From: Streptomyces sp. NBC_00271
GTDB lineage: Bacteria; Actinomycetota; Actinomycetes; Streptomycetales; Streptomycetaceae
Length of the DNA stretch: 64,000 nucleotides
Direction of reading: 5' to 3'
Assembly: GCF_036178845.1 (NCBI RefSeq)
Contig: NZ_CP108070.1
Span: 1,240,001-1,304,000, forward strand
The translations under genes and the position numbers were made by a program. Positions within the stretch are counted from its first letter, which is position 1; each line of letters begins with the position of its first letter. Positions 9,010-20,767 of the stretch are shown one piece after another. The notes beneath the pieces were generated by a model. That model had not been told where the DNA came from. It worked only from the letters and a program-made list of their open reading frames with translations, and searched no databases.

Positions 9010-9061
9010 GTGTTCAGGGGTGTGACAGGGCCCCCCACGGGGCTGTCGCGCAGGTCACGGG
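9010..9061. promoter_or_regulatory. 52-bp shared element, copy B (upstream of DHA2 exporter)
   Basis: 45 of 52 bases match 5180-5231. The dyad arms are GACAG (9024-9028) and CTGTC (9043-9047), 14 bases apart; relative to copy A both arms changed in a complementary way. TGTTCAGGGG also occurs twice nearby (about 8996-9020). It lies about 90-140 bp upstream of the exporter start on the minus strand. Confidence 0.65.
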
Positions 9062-9102
9062 GGCGCCGGAGTGGGGCGCACCACCAGCGGTCGGCGTCGT
9101 GT

Positions 9103-10137
9103 TCAGGGCTGGACGAGCACCTTCAGTGCCTCCCGGGCGGCCATCGCGCGGTAGCCGTCGGGGACCTCCTCGACGCTCACCGTGCGGTCGAAGACGCGCC
9201 CGGGTTCGATCTTCCCCTCGAGGACGTCGGGGAGGAGTTCCTCGATGTAGGCGCGGGCCGGAGCCACACCGCCGGTGACGGTGATGTTGTTCATGAACAC
9301 CTCGAAGCCCAGTGGCGCCTGGTCGTACTGGGGAGCGCCCACCCGGCTGATCGTGCCGCCCGCGCGCACCACGCCCAGCGCCATCTCAAAGGCGGGCAGC
9401 GTACCGACGCACTCCAGCACCGTGTGCGTACCGTCGCCGCCGGTCAGCTCGCGCACACGCGCGACGCCCTCCTCACCGCGTTCGGCGACGATGTCGGTGG
9501 CACCGAAGTCGCGGCCGAGATCGGTGCGGACCTTGTGCCGCCCCATCAGGATGATCCGCTCGGCGCCGAGCCGTTTGGCGGACAGCACCGCCGACAGCCC
9601 GACCGCTCCGTCACCGACCACGGTCACGGTCGTCCGCGGGGTGACGCCCGCCGTCACCGCGCAGTGGTGGCCGGTGCAGAACACGTCCGACAGGGTCAGC
9701 AGCGACGGCAGCAGGGCGGAGTCCTCGCCTACGGGCAGCTTCACCAGCGTGCCCTGGGCCTGCGGTACCCGCACCGCCTCTCCCTGGCCGCCGTCCACCC
9801 CGTCCGTGGCCCAGAAACCCCCGTGCCGGCACGAGGTGTGCAGGTCCTCGCGACAGAAGTCGCAGGTGTTGTCCGAATAGACGAAGGGGGCCACCACCAG
9901 GTCTCCGGTCTTCAGTCCGGACACCTCCGCGCCGACGTCCTCGACGACGCCCAGGAACTCGTGGCCGATGCGGTCGCCTTGCTCGGTGGGCGGACGCGAC
10001 CCGTACGGCCAGAGGTCGCTGCCGCAGATGCACGACCGCACCACGCGTACGACCGCGTCCGTGGGCCGCTGGATCTTCGGGTCGGGAACATCCTCCACCC
10101 GCACGTCACCGGCACCGTAAATCAGAGTTGCTCGCAT
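9103..10137 (-). CDS. Zinc-dependent alcohol dehydrogenase family protein
   Basis: A 344-residue medium-chain dehydrogenase distinct from the one at 6326. It carries CICGSDLWPY and GHEF for catalytic zinc, a cysteine cluster (CDFCREDLHTSCRHGGFW) where other families bind structural zinc, and VVGDGAVGLSAV for the cofactor. Proteins of this type are often annotated as IMP- or threonine-dehydrogenase-like; the substrate cannot be told. The start at 10137 follows GGAAAG and places MRATLIYGAGDVRVED at the N-terminus as in homologues; a start 63 bases upstream adds a non-conserved tail. It ends about 40 bp from the shared 52-bp element but is transcribed towards it. Confidence 0.87.
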   Translation of the reverse strand: MRATLIYGAGDVRVEDVPDPKIQRPTDAVVRVVRSCICGSDLWPYGSRPPTEQGDRIGHEFLGVVEDVGAEVSGLKTGDLVVAPFVYSDNTCDFCREDLHTSCRHGGFWATDGVDGGQGEAVRVPQAQGTLVKLPVGEDSALLPSLLTLSDVFCTGHHCAVTAGVTPRTTVTVVGDGAVGLSAVLSAKRLGAERIILMGRHKVRTDLGRDFGATDIVAERGEEGVARVRELTGGDGTHTVLECVGTLPAFEMALGVVRAGGTISRVGAPQYDQAPLGFEVFMNNITVTGGVAPARAYIEELLPDVLEGKIEPGRVFDRTVSVEEVPDGYRAMAAREALKVLVQP

Positions 10138-10293
10138 GAGTCTTTCCGATCGAGTCGTCCTGTACGTGGTCGCAGTCCAAGGGACATTCCGGCCGTTCAA
10201 AAAGTATGGGTCTCGATATCGGGGCGCGCATTCTCGCGCCTGCCTGCGATGACGACTCCGGGGCGCAGCGGTGGATCTGGTGTCCCGACGTCC

Positions 10294-10671
10294 TCAGACC
10301 TTCCAGGAGCGCAGCTGGTCGGCGACGGCGGGGACGCCGACGCGGGTGTCGCGGATCTTGCGGACGAGGTCCGACAGGGCTCCGTAGGGCGGGTCGATGC
10401 CCTCGCCCGACTGATCCATGTACTGGGCGGCGACGAACGCGGCGAACAGGCTGTTGCGGTGCGGCAGGGGCTCCAGGCGCACGATGGTGTGCATCAGCGC
10501 GGCGGCGCGCCAGGCCGCGTCCGGGTCGGCCGCGGCGAGCGTGGGCAGCTTGGTCCTGTGCCGGGCGACGGCCGCGACGAGCGCGGAGTAGTCCGAGACG
10601 GACATGTCCTCGCGGGCGAGGGCGGCCTCCTGGACGTCGAGCAGCCAGGCGACATCGATGGTCAGGTGCAT
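10294..10671 (-). CDS. Putative Fic/Doc-type toxin component
   Basis: A 125-residue protein whose ATG overlaps the stop of the upstream gene by one base (TGATG), the usual coupling of antitoxin and toxin. The layout resembles Doc/Fic toxins: an early DVAWLLDVQEAAL helix, then LEPLPHRNSLFAAFVAAQYMDQSGE where canonical Doc has HxFxxxNKR followed by a long helix. The histidine and the GN(K/R)R residues of the AMP/phosphotransferase site are not clearly kept, so catalysis may differ or be lost. Family call is by layout and partial similarity. Confidence 0.6.
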   Translation of the reverse strand: MHLTIDVAWLLDVQEAALAREDMSVSDYSALVAAVARHRTKLPTLAAADPDAAWRAAALMHTIVRLEPLPHRNSLFAAFVAAQYMDQSGEGIDPPYGALSDLVRKIRDTRVGVPAVADQLRSWKV

Positions 10672-10910
10672 CAGGCGGCCGCGGATCCGTCCCGGCGCTC
10701 GGCGGGCGGCACCTCGTCGGGGAACGCGTCGTCGAACTCGCCGCGCAGCCGGTCGGCCCAGGCGGTGGCGCCCGCGACGAACTGCCTGCGCTGCATCTCC
10801 CGGACACCGAGGTCGTGCAGATACTGCTTGAGGCTCTTGCCGTCGGCCGCGGCGGCCGCGCGCACTCCCTCGAGCTCCTCTTCCGTGAAGGTCACGTTCA
10901 GTGATGGCAT
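10671..10910 (-). CDS. Antitoxin of the Fic-like pair
   Basis: A 79-residue protein with an N-terminal ribbon-helix-helix-like segment (LNVTFTEEELEGVRAAAAADGKSLKQYLHDLGV) and a charged C-terminal tail suited to wrapping a toxin. It is first in a two-gene operon and coupled to the toxin by a one-base overlap. Its start lies next to two direct repeats (10919-10938) that could be its autoregulatory operator. Typical RHH antitoxins repress their own promoter; that role is inferred. Confidence 0.68.
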   Translation of the reverse strand: MPSLNVTFTEEELEGVRAAAAADGKSLKQYLHDLGVREMQRRQFVAGATAWADRLRGEFDDAFPDEVPPAERRDGSAAA

Positions 10911-10918
10911 ACCCGGAT

Positions 10919-10938
10919 GGTACCTGGTTGGTACCTGG
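10919..10938. promoter_or_regulatory. Direct repeats at the antitoxin promoter
   Basis: GGTACCTGG at 10919-10927 and again at 10930-10938, an 11-bp period, placed 9 bases upstream of the antitoxin start. Each unit contains the palindrome GGTACC. The spacing puts both on the same DNA face, as expected for a cooperative RHH repressor. Confidence 0.5.
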
Positions 10939-11062
10939 GACGCGAGATCTCAGGACCGGCCGCCCGCGCCGAGCCGCGAGCGGTGCCGGTGTCTCACGGG
11001 CCGAACGAGCGGCCATGGGGCGAATCGTCAGGTCCCCGACGTCGCCGATCTAAGCTCGGCGC

Positions 11063-11683
11063 ATGGCCAAGTACTTCGACGTGCACCCCGAGAACCCCCA
11101 GCAGCGCACTCTCAGCCAGGTGGCGGACATCATCCGCGGCGGAGGGCTAGTCGCCTATCCGACCGACTCCTGCTTCGCCCTCGGGGCTCAGCTGGGCAAC
11201 CGGGACGGACTCGACCGGATCCGTTCGATCCGCCGGCTGGACGACCGGCACCACTTCACCCTGATGTGCCAGGACTTCGCGCAGCTGGCCCACTTCGTAC
11301 GCCTGGACAACGCGGTGTTCCGTGCGATCAAGGCCTCGACTCCGGGTAGTTACACCTTCATCCTCCCGGCGACGAAGGAGGCACCGCGCAGGCTGCTGCA
11401 CCCGAAGAAGAAGACGGTCGGGGTCCGGATTCCCGACCATGTCGTCGCCCGGGCGCTCCTCGCCGAGCTCGGCGAGCCCCTGCTGTCGAGCACCCTGCTC
11501 CTCCCCGACCAGGAGAAGCCGCTGACCCAGGGCTGGGAGATCAAGGAGGAACTCGACCACGTGGTGGACGCGGTCCTCGACTCCGGCGACTGCGGCGTCG
11601 AGCCGACGACCGTGATCGACTTCTCGCAGGGCGAGCCCGAGATCGTACGACGAGGAGCGGGCGATCCCTCCCGGTTCGAGTGA
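11063..11683 (+). CDS. YciO/Sua5/YrdC-family protein (threonylcarbamoyl-AMP synthase-like)
   Basis: A 206-residue single-domain YrdC-like protein with the YciO pattern: GGLVAYPTDSCFALG, then FTLMCQDFAQLAHFV, PGSYTFILPAT, KKKTVGVRIPDH and PLLSSTLLL. YrdC/Sua5 proteins make threonylcarbamoyl-AMP for tRNA t6A; the YciO branch is related and its activity weaker or uncertain. It has no C-terminal Sua5 domain. It stands alone and converges on the PucR regulator, with only 27 bp between stops. The essential t6A enzyme is probably elsewhere in the genome. Confidence 0.85.
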   Translation: MAKYFDVHPENPQQRTLSQVADIIRGGGLVAYPTDSCFALGAQLGNRDGLDRIRSIRRLDDRHHFTLMCQDFAQLAHFVRLDNAVFRAIKASTPGSYTFILPATKEAPRRLLHPKKKTVGVRIPDHVVARALLAELGEPLLSSTLLLPDQEKPLTQGWEIKEELDHVVDAVLDSGDCGVEPTTVIDFSQGEPEIVRRGAGDPSRFE

Positions 11684-11710
11684 TGCGAGGGAGCGGGGCG
11701 AAGCGGGCGG

Positions 11711-13492
11711 TCAGAAGGCGGGGCCGCTGACCTTCCAGATCCGGGTGGCGACCTGGAGGTTGAAGCGGCTGTCCACCTCGTCGAGCCGACGGCCGCTGAC
11801 CTCCTTGATGCGCTGCAAACGGTAGCGGAGCGTGCTGCGGTGCACGGCGAGGGCCTGCGCCGTCTCGTCGTAGTTGCCGCCGTGGTCGAAGTACCGGGTG
11901 AGGGTGTGCACCAGGTCGGTGCCGTGGGCGTCGTCGTAGTCCAGGAGCGCGCCGAGCCATTCGCGGACGAAGTCGGCGATGTCCCCCGCGTCCTTGTCCC
12001 GGGCCAGGATGCGGTAGAGGCCGAGTTCCTCGCTGGTCGTGGTGCCGTCCGCGGGGTGGGACTGGCGGCGTACGGCGAGCGCGCGGACGGCCTGGTCGAA
12101 GGAGCGCGGGATGTCCGCCACCGCCTCGCACAGGCTGCCGATGCCCACCGCGCCGTGCGGGGAGCCCACTTCGTCGGCGAGGGCCTTGTACAGACCCGAG
12201 TCGCGCGGCTCGCCCCGGACCACGAGCACCGCCATGTCCCCTCGTCGGGCCAGCAGCGACCGCAGGCCCCGCCCCTGCGCGGCACGTCCCACCGCTCCCA
12301 GGAAGCGGTCGTCGGCGGCCGTTCCCCGCCACTGTGCGACCGCGACGTGGTGCGGTCCCTGCAGGTCGTGGCCGACGGCCTCGGCCCTGGCGTACGCGCC
12401 GCCGGCGTCGGCGCCGGTGAGCAGGTCGTCCACAAGTTCCCGGCGCAGGCGCAGTTCCGCCTCCGCCAGGCTGCGGCGATGGGCCAGTTCCAGCGACAGT
12501 GCCGTGCACGCGTGTTCGAGGGCGAACCTTTCGGCCTCTCCCGCCGTGCCGTCGGGGTCGATCAGCTCGATGCTGCCGAGGGGCTCCCCGTGGTGGCGGG
12601 CCAGTCCGATGAGGCGTCCCTCGCGGCGGATCGGACCGAGCTCGCGCATCGCGTCGTGCATGAGTTGCTCGCGCTGGAGCGGATCGGGCTTGGTGTCGGC
12701 CTCGGTCGGGACCGGCCCCGCGCGGGCGAGGAGGTTTCCGAAGCGGTCCTCGACCCGGGTGGCGAGGCCGGTCAACTCGTACACGGCGGCGGCGATGCCG
12801 TGCTCCCCCTCGTCGGTGAGGGAGGTCCGGGCCAGGACGTCGTGCACGGTGCGCTGCTCCTCCAGCTCCGCCACCAGCGCGGTGAGTCGTTCGTTGACCG
12901 CGTCCCGCTCCTCGATCGCCCGGAACAGCTGTCGGGCGTACTCGCGGTCGCGGCGACGGGCTTCGGCGTTGTAGAGCGCGGCGCCGGTCGAATGAGCAAG
13001 GGCGTAGACGAGGAAGCGGTCCTCGTCGGGAGGCGGATTCCCGGCACTGACCAGCAGGTAGCCGAGCAGCCCGCCGGAGCTGCGCAGGCCCGCTGCCCAG
13101 CCCCAGCCGTCCTCCCGGAAGTGGACGGCGCCGTCCTCCCCTTCCAGCGCGGTCAGCTGTTCGACCAGGTCGGTCAGATCGCGCGGTGCCCGGCTGGCAA
13201 GGGCCCGTGTGCTCGGCGTGGCCGCGAGCTCGAAGCGGCCGTCCCTGAGCATGTAGCAGCCCTCGGGCCGGCAGTCGCGGAGACGTGGCACCTCGTCCAT
13301 GGCCAACTGGAGGATCTCGTCCACCGGGCGACCGTCGAGCATGGTCGCGGCCAGCACGAACACGTCGTACAGGCTCGCCGACTGCTTGCGCCCCCAGCCG
13401 GCCAGTGCGGCGGTCGGCGCCCGGCTGCCGAGGCCGCGTGGTGCGATGCTCCGGTGCGCCGCACCGGTCGCGTCGTCGGCCGTGCCAGACAT
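11711..13492 (-). CDS. PucR-family transcriptional regulator
   Basis: A 593-residue regulator. The N-terminal half (about 30-200) looks like a GAF-type sensor, followed by a coiled segment (EYARQLFRAIEERDAVNERLTA region, near 180-210), a second sensor region, and a C-terminal PucR helix-turn-helix (about 525-585: YDETAQALAVHRSTLRYRLQRI). PucR proteins usually activate catabolic or nitrogen-metabolism genes. It is divergent from the dnaK operon, sharing a 281-bp intergenic region. TAGTAT lies about 10 bases before the ATG, suggesting a very short leader. Whether it regulates the chaperones is not known. Confidence 0.85.
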   Translation of the reverse strand: MSGTADDATGAAHRSIAPRGLGSRAPTAALAGWGRKQSASLYDVFVLAATMLDGRPVDEILQLAMDEVPRLRDCRPEGCYMLRDGRFELAATPSTRALASRAPRDLTDLVEQLTALEGEDGAVHFREDGWGWAAGLRSSGGLLGYLLVSAGNPPPDEDRFLVYALAHSTGAALYNAEARRRDREYARQLFRAIEERDAVNERLTALVAELEEQRTVHDVLARTSLTDEGEHGIAAAVYELTGLATRVEDRFGNLLARAGPVPTEADTKPDPLQREQLMHDAMRELGPIRREGRLIGLARHHGEPLGSIELIDPDGTAGEAERFALEHACTALSLELAHRRSLAEAELRLRRELVDDLLTGADAGGAYARAEAVGHDLQGPHHVAVAQWRGTAADDRFLGAVGRAAQGRGLRSLLARRGDMAVLVVRGEPRDSGLYKALADEVGSPHGAVGIGSLCEAVADIPRSFDQAVRALAVRRQSHPADGTTTSEELGLYRILARDKDAGDIADFVREWLGALLDYDDAHGTDLVHTLTRYFDHGGNYDETAQALAVHRSTLRYRLQRIKEVSGRRLDEVDSRFNLQVATRIWKVSGPAF

Positions 13493-13670
13493 GCCGCAAT
13501 ACTATCTTTTGCCCCCTTTCACCGCTTCTTGCACCGAGCACCCCTGGGGTGGCGCGTGCCGCGTGGCCTCCTGTACTCCCGGGGCGAGAGGACGGGCCGA
13601 ACTTCGCCCCGTCGGGAGCAGGCGTCGCCCTTCGTCCCGTAACACCCTGGCAAGGACGGAACCCACGACC

Positions 13671-13700
13671 CGTGTCCGCCCGCTGACGCCCGCGGACACG
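13671..13700. promoter_or_regulatory. Inverted repeat upstream of dnaK
   Basis: CGTGTCCGC (13671-13679) and GCGGACACG (13692-13700), perfect 9-bp arms around a 12-base spacer, about 75 bp before the dnaK start. No HAIR (CTTGAGT-N7-ACTCAAG) or CIRCE element was found here, so this may be the control site or a leader hairpin of the operon. Confidence 0.5.
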
Positions 13701-13773
13701 CGACCTCACCTGAAGACAACCGCCGCCACCGGAGACGGGCGGACGCCGGGGGTGGCAGGCGAAGGAGTTCCTC

Positions 13774-15684
13774 ATGGGCAAGGCAGTCGGAATCGACCTG
13801 GGCACCACCAACTCGGTGATCGCCGTATGGGAGGGCGGTGAAGCGACCGTCATACCCAATGCCGAGGGCTCGCGCACCACGCCCTCCATCGTCGCCTTCA
13901 CCGACAGCGGCGAACGGCTGGTGGGTCAGCTCGCCAGGCGCCAGGCGATCCTCAATCCCAAGGGCACCATCTACTCGGCCAAGCGGTTCATCGGCCGGCA
14001 CTTCGACGAGATATCCGACGAGGCCAAGGCGGTGGCGTACGACGTCGTCGAGGGCGAGGGCGGAGTCGCGCGCTTCAAGGTGCGCGACAAGCTGTACGCG
14101 CCGGAGGAGATCAGCGCACTGGTGCTACGCAAGCTCGCCGACGACGCCAGCAAGCAGCTGGGCGAGAAGGTCACCGAGGCCGTCATCACCGTGCCCGCGT
14201 ACTTCAACGACGCCCAGCGCCAGGCGACCAAGGACGCGGGGCGCATCGCGGGGCTCGAAGTACTGCGGATCATCAACGAGCCGACGGCGGCGGCACTGGC
14301 GTACGGCATGGAGAAGAAGCAGCACGAGACGGTGCTCGTCTTCGACCTCGGTGGCGGCACCTTCGACGTGAGCATCCTGGACGTCGGTGACGGGGTCGTG
14401 GAAGTGCGCTCGACGGCGGGCGACAGCCACCTCGGCGGCGACGACTTCGACCGTCGCCTCGTCGACCTGCTCGCGGACGGCTTCCAGAAGGAGAACGGGA
14501 TCGACCTGCGCAAGGACCCACAGGCGCTGCAACGGCTGTTCGAAGCCGCGGAGAAGGCCAAGACGGAGCTGAGCTCGGTCACGCAGACGCAGGTCAGCCT
14601 GCCGTTCATCACCGCGGACGCCGCCGGCCCCAAGCACCTGACCGAGACGATCATGCGGTCCACGTTCGAGAAGATCACCGCCGACCTGGTCGAGCGGACC
14701 ATGGAACCGGTCAAGCAGGCGATGGCCGACGCCAAGGCCAGCGCGAACGACATCGACGAGGTCATCCTCGTCGGCGGCTCGACGCGCATCCCGGCCGTGC
14801 AGAGCCTGGTCCGCCGGCTGACCGGCGGCAAGGACCCGAACATGAGCGTCAACCCCGACGAGGTCGTGGCGCTGGGCGCCGCGATCCAGGCCGGCGTGCT
14901 CAAGGGCGAGGTCAAGGACGTCCTGCTGCTCGACGTGACCCCGCTGTCGCTGGGCGTGGAGACCCGCGGCGGTGTGATGACGAAGATCATCGACCGGAAC
15001 ACCACGATCCCGGTCCGCCGCTCGGAGACCTTCTCCACCGCGGAGGACAACCAGGAGGCCGTGGACGTCGTCGTTTTGCAGGGCGAGCGCGAGATGGCCG
15101 CCGACAACCGGGTCCTCGGCCGCTTCCAGCTGAAGGACATCCGCCCCGCTCCGCGCGGCGAGCCGCAGGTCGAGGTCATCTTCGACATCGACGCCAACGG
15201 CATCCTGAACGTCACCGCACGGGACAAGGACACCGGCAAGGAACAGACCATCACCATCAGCGAGGGCTCCAACCTCGACCAGGCCGAGGTCGAGCGGATG
15301 GTCCAGGAGGCCGAGCAGCACCGCGGCGAGGACCAGGCGCTGCGCGACGCCGTGGACGCCCGCAACGAACTGGACGCCGTGGCCTACCAGGTGGAGCGCC
15401 GGTTGAACGAGCTGGGCGACGCGGTGCCCTCGCACGAGCGGGCCCGGGCGGACATGCTCGTCGCCGATGCCCGTGAGGCGGTCCAGCAGGAGGCGTCCCC
15501 GGACAAGGCCAGGCCGCTGACCTCCGAGCTCCAGCAGGTGCTGGCGTCGCTCGCCCAGTACCAGACGGGCGCGGCCGCACAGGCCCAGGCCGGCGCCGCA
15601 ACCGGAACCAGGACGGAGGACACCGCGAGCGCCTCGGCAGCAGCCGACGACGACGTGATCGACGCGGAATTCGACAAGAGCTGA
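13774..15684 (+). CDS. dnaK: Chaperone protein DnaK (Hsp70)
   Basis: A 636-residue Hsp70, full length. The ATPase domain has [22 protein letters not shown] and [11 protein letters not shown]; the substrate-binding domain begins near residue 385 ([16 protein letters not shown]); the C-terminal tail ends in [15 protein letters not shown] precedes the ATG. It heads a tight operon dnaK-grpE-dnaJ-cbpM-clpB-trx. Streptomycetes normally hold a dnaK-grpE-dnaJ-hspR operon elsewhere; the CbpA-type partner, linkage to clpB and trx, and absence of HAIR sites suggest that this is a second, stress-specialised copy. Confidence 0.97.
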   Translation: MGKAVGIDLGTTNSVIAVWEGGEATVIPNAEGSRTTPSIVAFTDSGERLVGQLARRQAILNPKGTIYSAKRFIGRHFDEISDEAKAVAYDVVEGEGGVARFKVRDKLYAPEEISALVLRKLADDASKQLGEKVTEAVITVPAYFNDAQRQATKDAGRIAGLEVLRIINEPTAAALAYGMEKKQHETVLVFDLGGGTFDVSILDVGDGVVEVRSTAGDSHLGGDDFDRRLVDLLADGFQKENGIDLRKDPQALQRLFEAAEKAKTELSSVTQTQVSLPFITADAAGPKHLTETIMRSTFEKITADLVERTMEPVKQAMADAKASANDIDEVILVGGSTRIPAVQSLVRRLTGGKDPNMSVNPDEVVALGAAIQAGVLKGEVKDVLLLDVTPLSLGVETRGGVMTKIIDRNTTIPVRRSETFSTAEDNQEAVDVVVLQGEREMAADNRVLGRFQLKDIRPAPRGEPQVEVIFDIDANGILNVTARDKDTGKEQTITISEGSNLDQAEVERMVQEAEQHRGEDQALRDAVDARNELDAVAYQVERRLNELGDAVPSHERARADMLVADAREAVQQEASPDKARPLTSELQQVLASLAQYQTGAAAQAQAGAATGTRTEDTASASAAADDDVIDAEFDKS

Positions 15685-15693
15685 GGAGCGGTC

Positions 15694-16218
15694 ATGGCCA
15701 CCGAGCAGGAGCCGATGACGCCCCCGGAACAGCCGGGCGAGCCCCCCTCGCCCTCGCAGGAGCCGGAGGCGGAGGCGGACGAGCAGACCGCCGCCCTCGA
15801 CGAGATGCGCGACCGCTGGCGCCGCGCGCTCGCCGACCTGGACAACCTCCGAAAACGTCACGCGAAGGAACTCGAACGCGTGCGGGCCGAGGAGCGCGCC
15901 CGCACCGCCGGGGCCTGGCTGCCCGTCCTCGACAACCTGGAACGGGCGCTCGCCCACTCCGACTCCGACCCCTCCGCCGTGCTGAAGGGCGTCGAAGCCG
16001 TACGCGACCAGGCGGTCGAGGTGCTGCGCGGCCTCGGGTATCCCCGCTACGAGGAGACCGGGGTGCCCTTCGACCCGACCCGGCACGAGGTCGTCGGAGT
16101 CGTCGACACCCCCGACGCCGAACCGAACACCGTGGCCCAGGTGGTGAGCCCGGGCTACGGGGCGGACGGGAAGCAGTTGCGCCCCGCCTTCGTCGTGGTC
16201 AGCAAGCGGCAGGAGTGA
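15694..16218 (+). CDS. grpE: Nucleotide exchange factor GrpE
   Basis: A 174-residue GrpE: acidic, disordered N-terminus, a long helix (about 25-75, DRWRRALADLDNLRKRHAKELERVR) and a C-terminal beta domain with FDPTRHEVVGVVDTPD and VVSPGYGADGKQLRPAFV. It releases ADP from DnaK. It starts 9 bases after dnaK and ends 7 bases before dnaJ. It is shorter than the housekeeping streptomycete GrpE (about 200 or more residues), which fits a second copy. Confidence 0.93.
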   Translation: MATEQEPMTPPEQPGEPPSPSQEPEAEADEQTAALDEMRDRWRRALADLDNLRKRHAKELERVRAEERARTAGAWLPVLDNLERALAHSDSDPSAVLKGVEAVRDQAVEVLRGLGYPRYEETGVPFDPTRHEVVGVVDTPDAEPNTVAQVVSPGYGADGKQLRPAFVVVSKRQE

Positions 16219-16224
16219 CGCCCC

Positions 16225-17202
16225 ATGGCACGGGACTACTACGACGTGCTCGGGGTGCCGCGCACCGCGAGTGCGGAGGAGATCCAGCAGGCCTTCCGCA
16301 AGCTGGCGCGCAAACACCACCCCGACGTCAACAAGGACCCGGGAGCCGAGGAACGCTTCAAGGAGATCAACGACGCGTACAGCGTGCTGTCCGACCCCAA
16401 GACCAGGCAGCGCTACGACCGCTTCGGCGAGAACTTCCGGCAGGTCCCGGAGGACTACGACGAGCGGGTGGCCGCGGGAGCGGGTGCCCGGGGCGGCTGG
16501 AGCGCAGGCGTCGGAGGGGCCGGAAGAGGCGGCGGACGTGGGGTGCGCTTCCGTACGGCGGACGGTGTCGACTTCGACGGCTCCGGCGTCGACTTCGAGG
16601 ACCTGTTCGGTGGGATCTTCGGACGCGGCGGGGGCGCGGGGGCGGGGGGCGGCTGGGGTCCCGTGCCGGGCGCCGACCAGGAGGCCGAGATCCAGCTCGG
16701 CGTCGAGGAGGCCTACCGGGGCGGCAAGCGCAGCATCACCCTGGGCGGCCCCACCGGGCAGCGCACCTACGACGTCACCATCCCGCCCGGGGTGGTGGAC
16801 GGGCAGCGCATCCGGCTGGCCGGAGAGGGCGGCAGGGGCAGCCCCGACGCCCCGCCGGGCGACCTGTATCTGCGCGTGCGGATCAAGCCCGACGGGCGGT
16901 TCCGGCTGGAGGGCCGCGACATCCACGTGGTCCTCCCGGTGACACCGTGGGAGGCGGCACTCGGCGCGACCGTGCCGGTGTCCACCCCCGGCGGCACGGC
17001 CAAGGTCACCGTCCCCGCGGGCTCCTCCAGCGGCCGCCGGCTGCGGTTGCGCGGCGAGGGCATGCCCAACCCGCGCGGCGAGGACGGCAACCTGTACGCG
17101 GAGGTCCGCATCATGGTGCCGCCCGAGCCGACCGCCCGTGAGCGTGAGCTCTTCGAGGAACTGGCCGCCGCGTCCGCCTTCGACCCGAGGAGGCCCCGAT
17201 GA
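16225..17202 (+). CDS. DnaJ/CbpA-type co-chaperone (class B, no zinc finger)
   Basis: A 325-residue J-protein. The J domain (residues 2-70) has the HPD motif in [11 protein letters not shown]; a Gly/Arg-rich region follows (about 85-155), then two beta-barrel substrate domains with [17 protein letters not shown] and [15 protein letters not shown]. The CxxCxGxG zinc modules of DnaJ class A are absent, so it resembles CbpA. The next gene, overlapping by 4 bases, is a CbpM-like modulator, which supports that reading. It would deliver clients to the local DnaK and hand aggregates on to ClpB. Confidence 0.92.
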   Translation: MARDYYDVLGVPRTASAEEIQQAFRKLARKHHPDVNKDPGAEERFKEINDAYSVLSDPKTRQRYDRFGENFRQVPEDYDERVAAGAGARGGWSAGVGGAGRGGGRGVRFRTADGVDFDGSGVDFEDLFGGIFGRGGGAGAGGGWGPVPGADQEAEIQLGVEEAYRGGKRSITLGGPTGQRTYDVTIPPGVVDGQRIRLAGEGGRGSPDAPPGDLYLRVRIKPDGRFRLEGRDIHVVLPVTPWEAALGATVPVSTPGGTAKVTVPAGSSSGRRLRLRGEGMPNPRGEDGNLYAEVRIMVPPEPTARERELFEELAAASAFDPRRPR

Positions 17203-17584
17203 CCACAGCCCCCCGTCCCGGCGGTGCGCACCGCCGTAGCGCCACCCCGGTACCCCGGCCGACCCTGAACATCGTGGTCCGCGCCGCCCCGCTCGGACCG
17301 GCCCATCGGCTCGGTCTCGACGCCGTCGCCACCCGTTCCGGTCTCCATCCGGATCTCGTACGCCGGTTCGTCACCCTCGGCCTCGTCGACGCCACCCGGG
17401 ACGCCACTGGGCGACTGTGGTTCGAGCCGTCCGCTCCCGCCACCCTCGCCCGCATCCAACGACTACGAGCCGCGCTCCCCCTCAACTACGCCTCCCTGGG
17501 TCTGGTGCTCGATCTGCTCGACCGGATCAGTGAGTTGGAGGACGCCCTGAGGCGCAGCAACGCCGGCTCCAGGAGTGATGAATC

Positions 17585-17594
<10 letters not shown>
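17199..17594 (+). CDS. CbpM-like chaperone modulator (MerR-type helix-turn-helix)
   Basis: A 131-residue protein with a MerR-like winged-helix segment: [31 protein letters not shown], then [35 protein letters not shown], which matches CbpM. CbpM binds the J domain of CbpA and inhibits it. The start overlaps dnaJ by 4 bases and the end overlaps clpB by 10, so it is translationally coupled to both. HspR, the DnaK-operon repressor of streptomycetes, is a related MerR protein at the same operon position; a DNA-binding role therefore remains possible, but no HAIR site is present. Confidence 0.78.
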
Positions 17595-20223
<2,629 letters not shown>

Positions 20224-20227
<4 letters not shown>

Positions 20228-20682
20228 GTGCGGTGACCACGAGTACGGGCACGAGCACGACGGTCGTCTGCGACCACTGCGGTCGCAAGAACCGGGTGCC
20301 GGCGGCGGCCGGGGGCACGCCGCGCTGCGGGAACTGCGCGTCCCCGCTCGCGTGGATCGCCGACGCCGGCGACGCGGACTTCGCGGAGGTCGCCGAACAG
20401 GCGAAGCCGTACGTCGTCGTCGACCTGTGGGCCACCTGGTGCGGACCCTGCCGGATGGTCAGCCCCGCGCTGGAACAGGTCGCCCACGAACTCGCCGGGC
20501 GGGTCAAGCTGGTCAAGGTCGACATCGACCAGAACCCGCGGCTCGCCCAGCGGTTCCAGGTGCAGGCCGTCCCGACGCTCCTGCTGCTCGACAAGGGAGA
20601 GGTGATCGCACGCAAGACGGGAGCGGCGCCCGCGCCGGCGCTGCGGCAGTGGGTGGAGGACACCCTGGCCGCCCGTCGTTGA
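20224..20682 (+). CDS. Thioredoxin with N-terminal zinc-binding motif (Trx2 type)
   Basis: A 152-residue cytoplasmic thioredoxin. Cysteines 16/19 and 35/38 form a CxxC...CxxC zinc site like that of E. coli Trx2, followed by the thioredoxin fold with active site WCGPC (residues 72-76) and the cis-Pro in AVPTLLLL. The GTG start overlaps the clpB stop, so it is the last gene of the chaperone operon. Zinc-type thioredoxins respond to oxidation; its linkage suggests the operon serves oxidative as well as thermal protein damage. Confidence 0.93.
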
Positions 20683-20767
20683 ACCGGGCCGCGCGAACTC
20701 GGGCACGGCCCCGGCAGGGTGAACCCCACACTCGCCGCCGCTGTCCGACGCCCCGTGGGCCGGGTGC

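Noticed and set aside
14125..16926. 933-codon minus-strand frame opposite dnaK-grpE-dnaJ
   Set aside because: Antisense of conserved chaperone genes; low-complexity Val/Gly/Leu/Arg composition without motifs.
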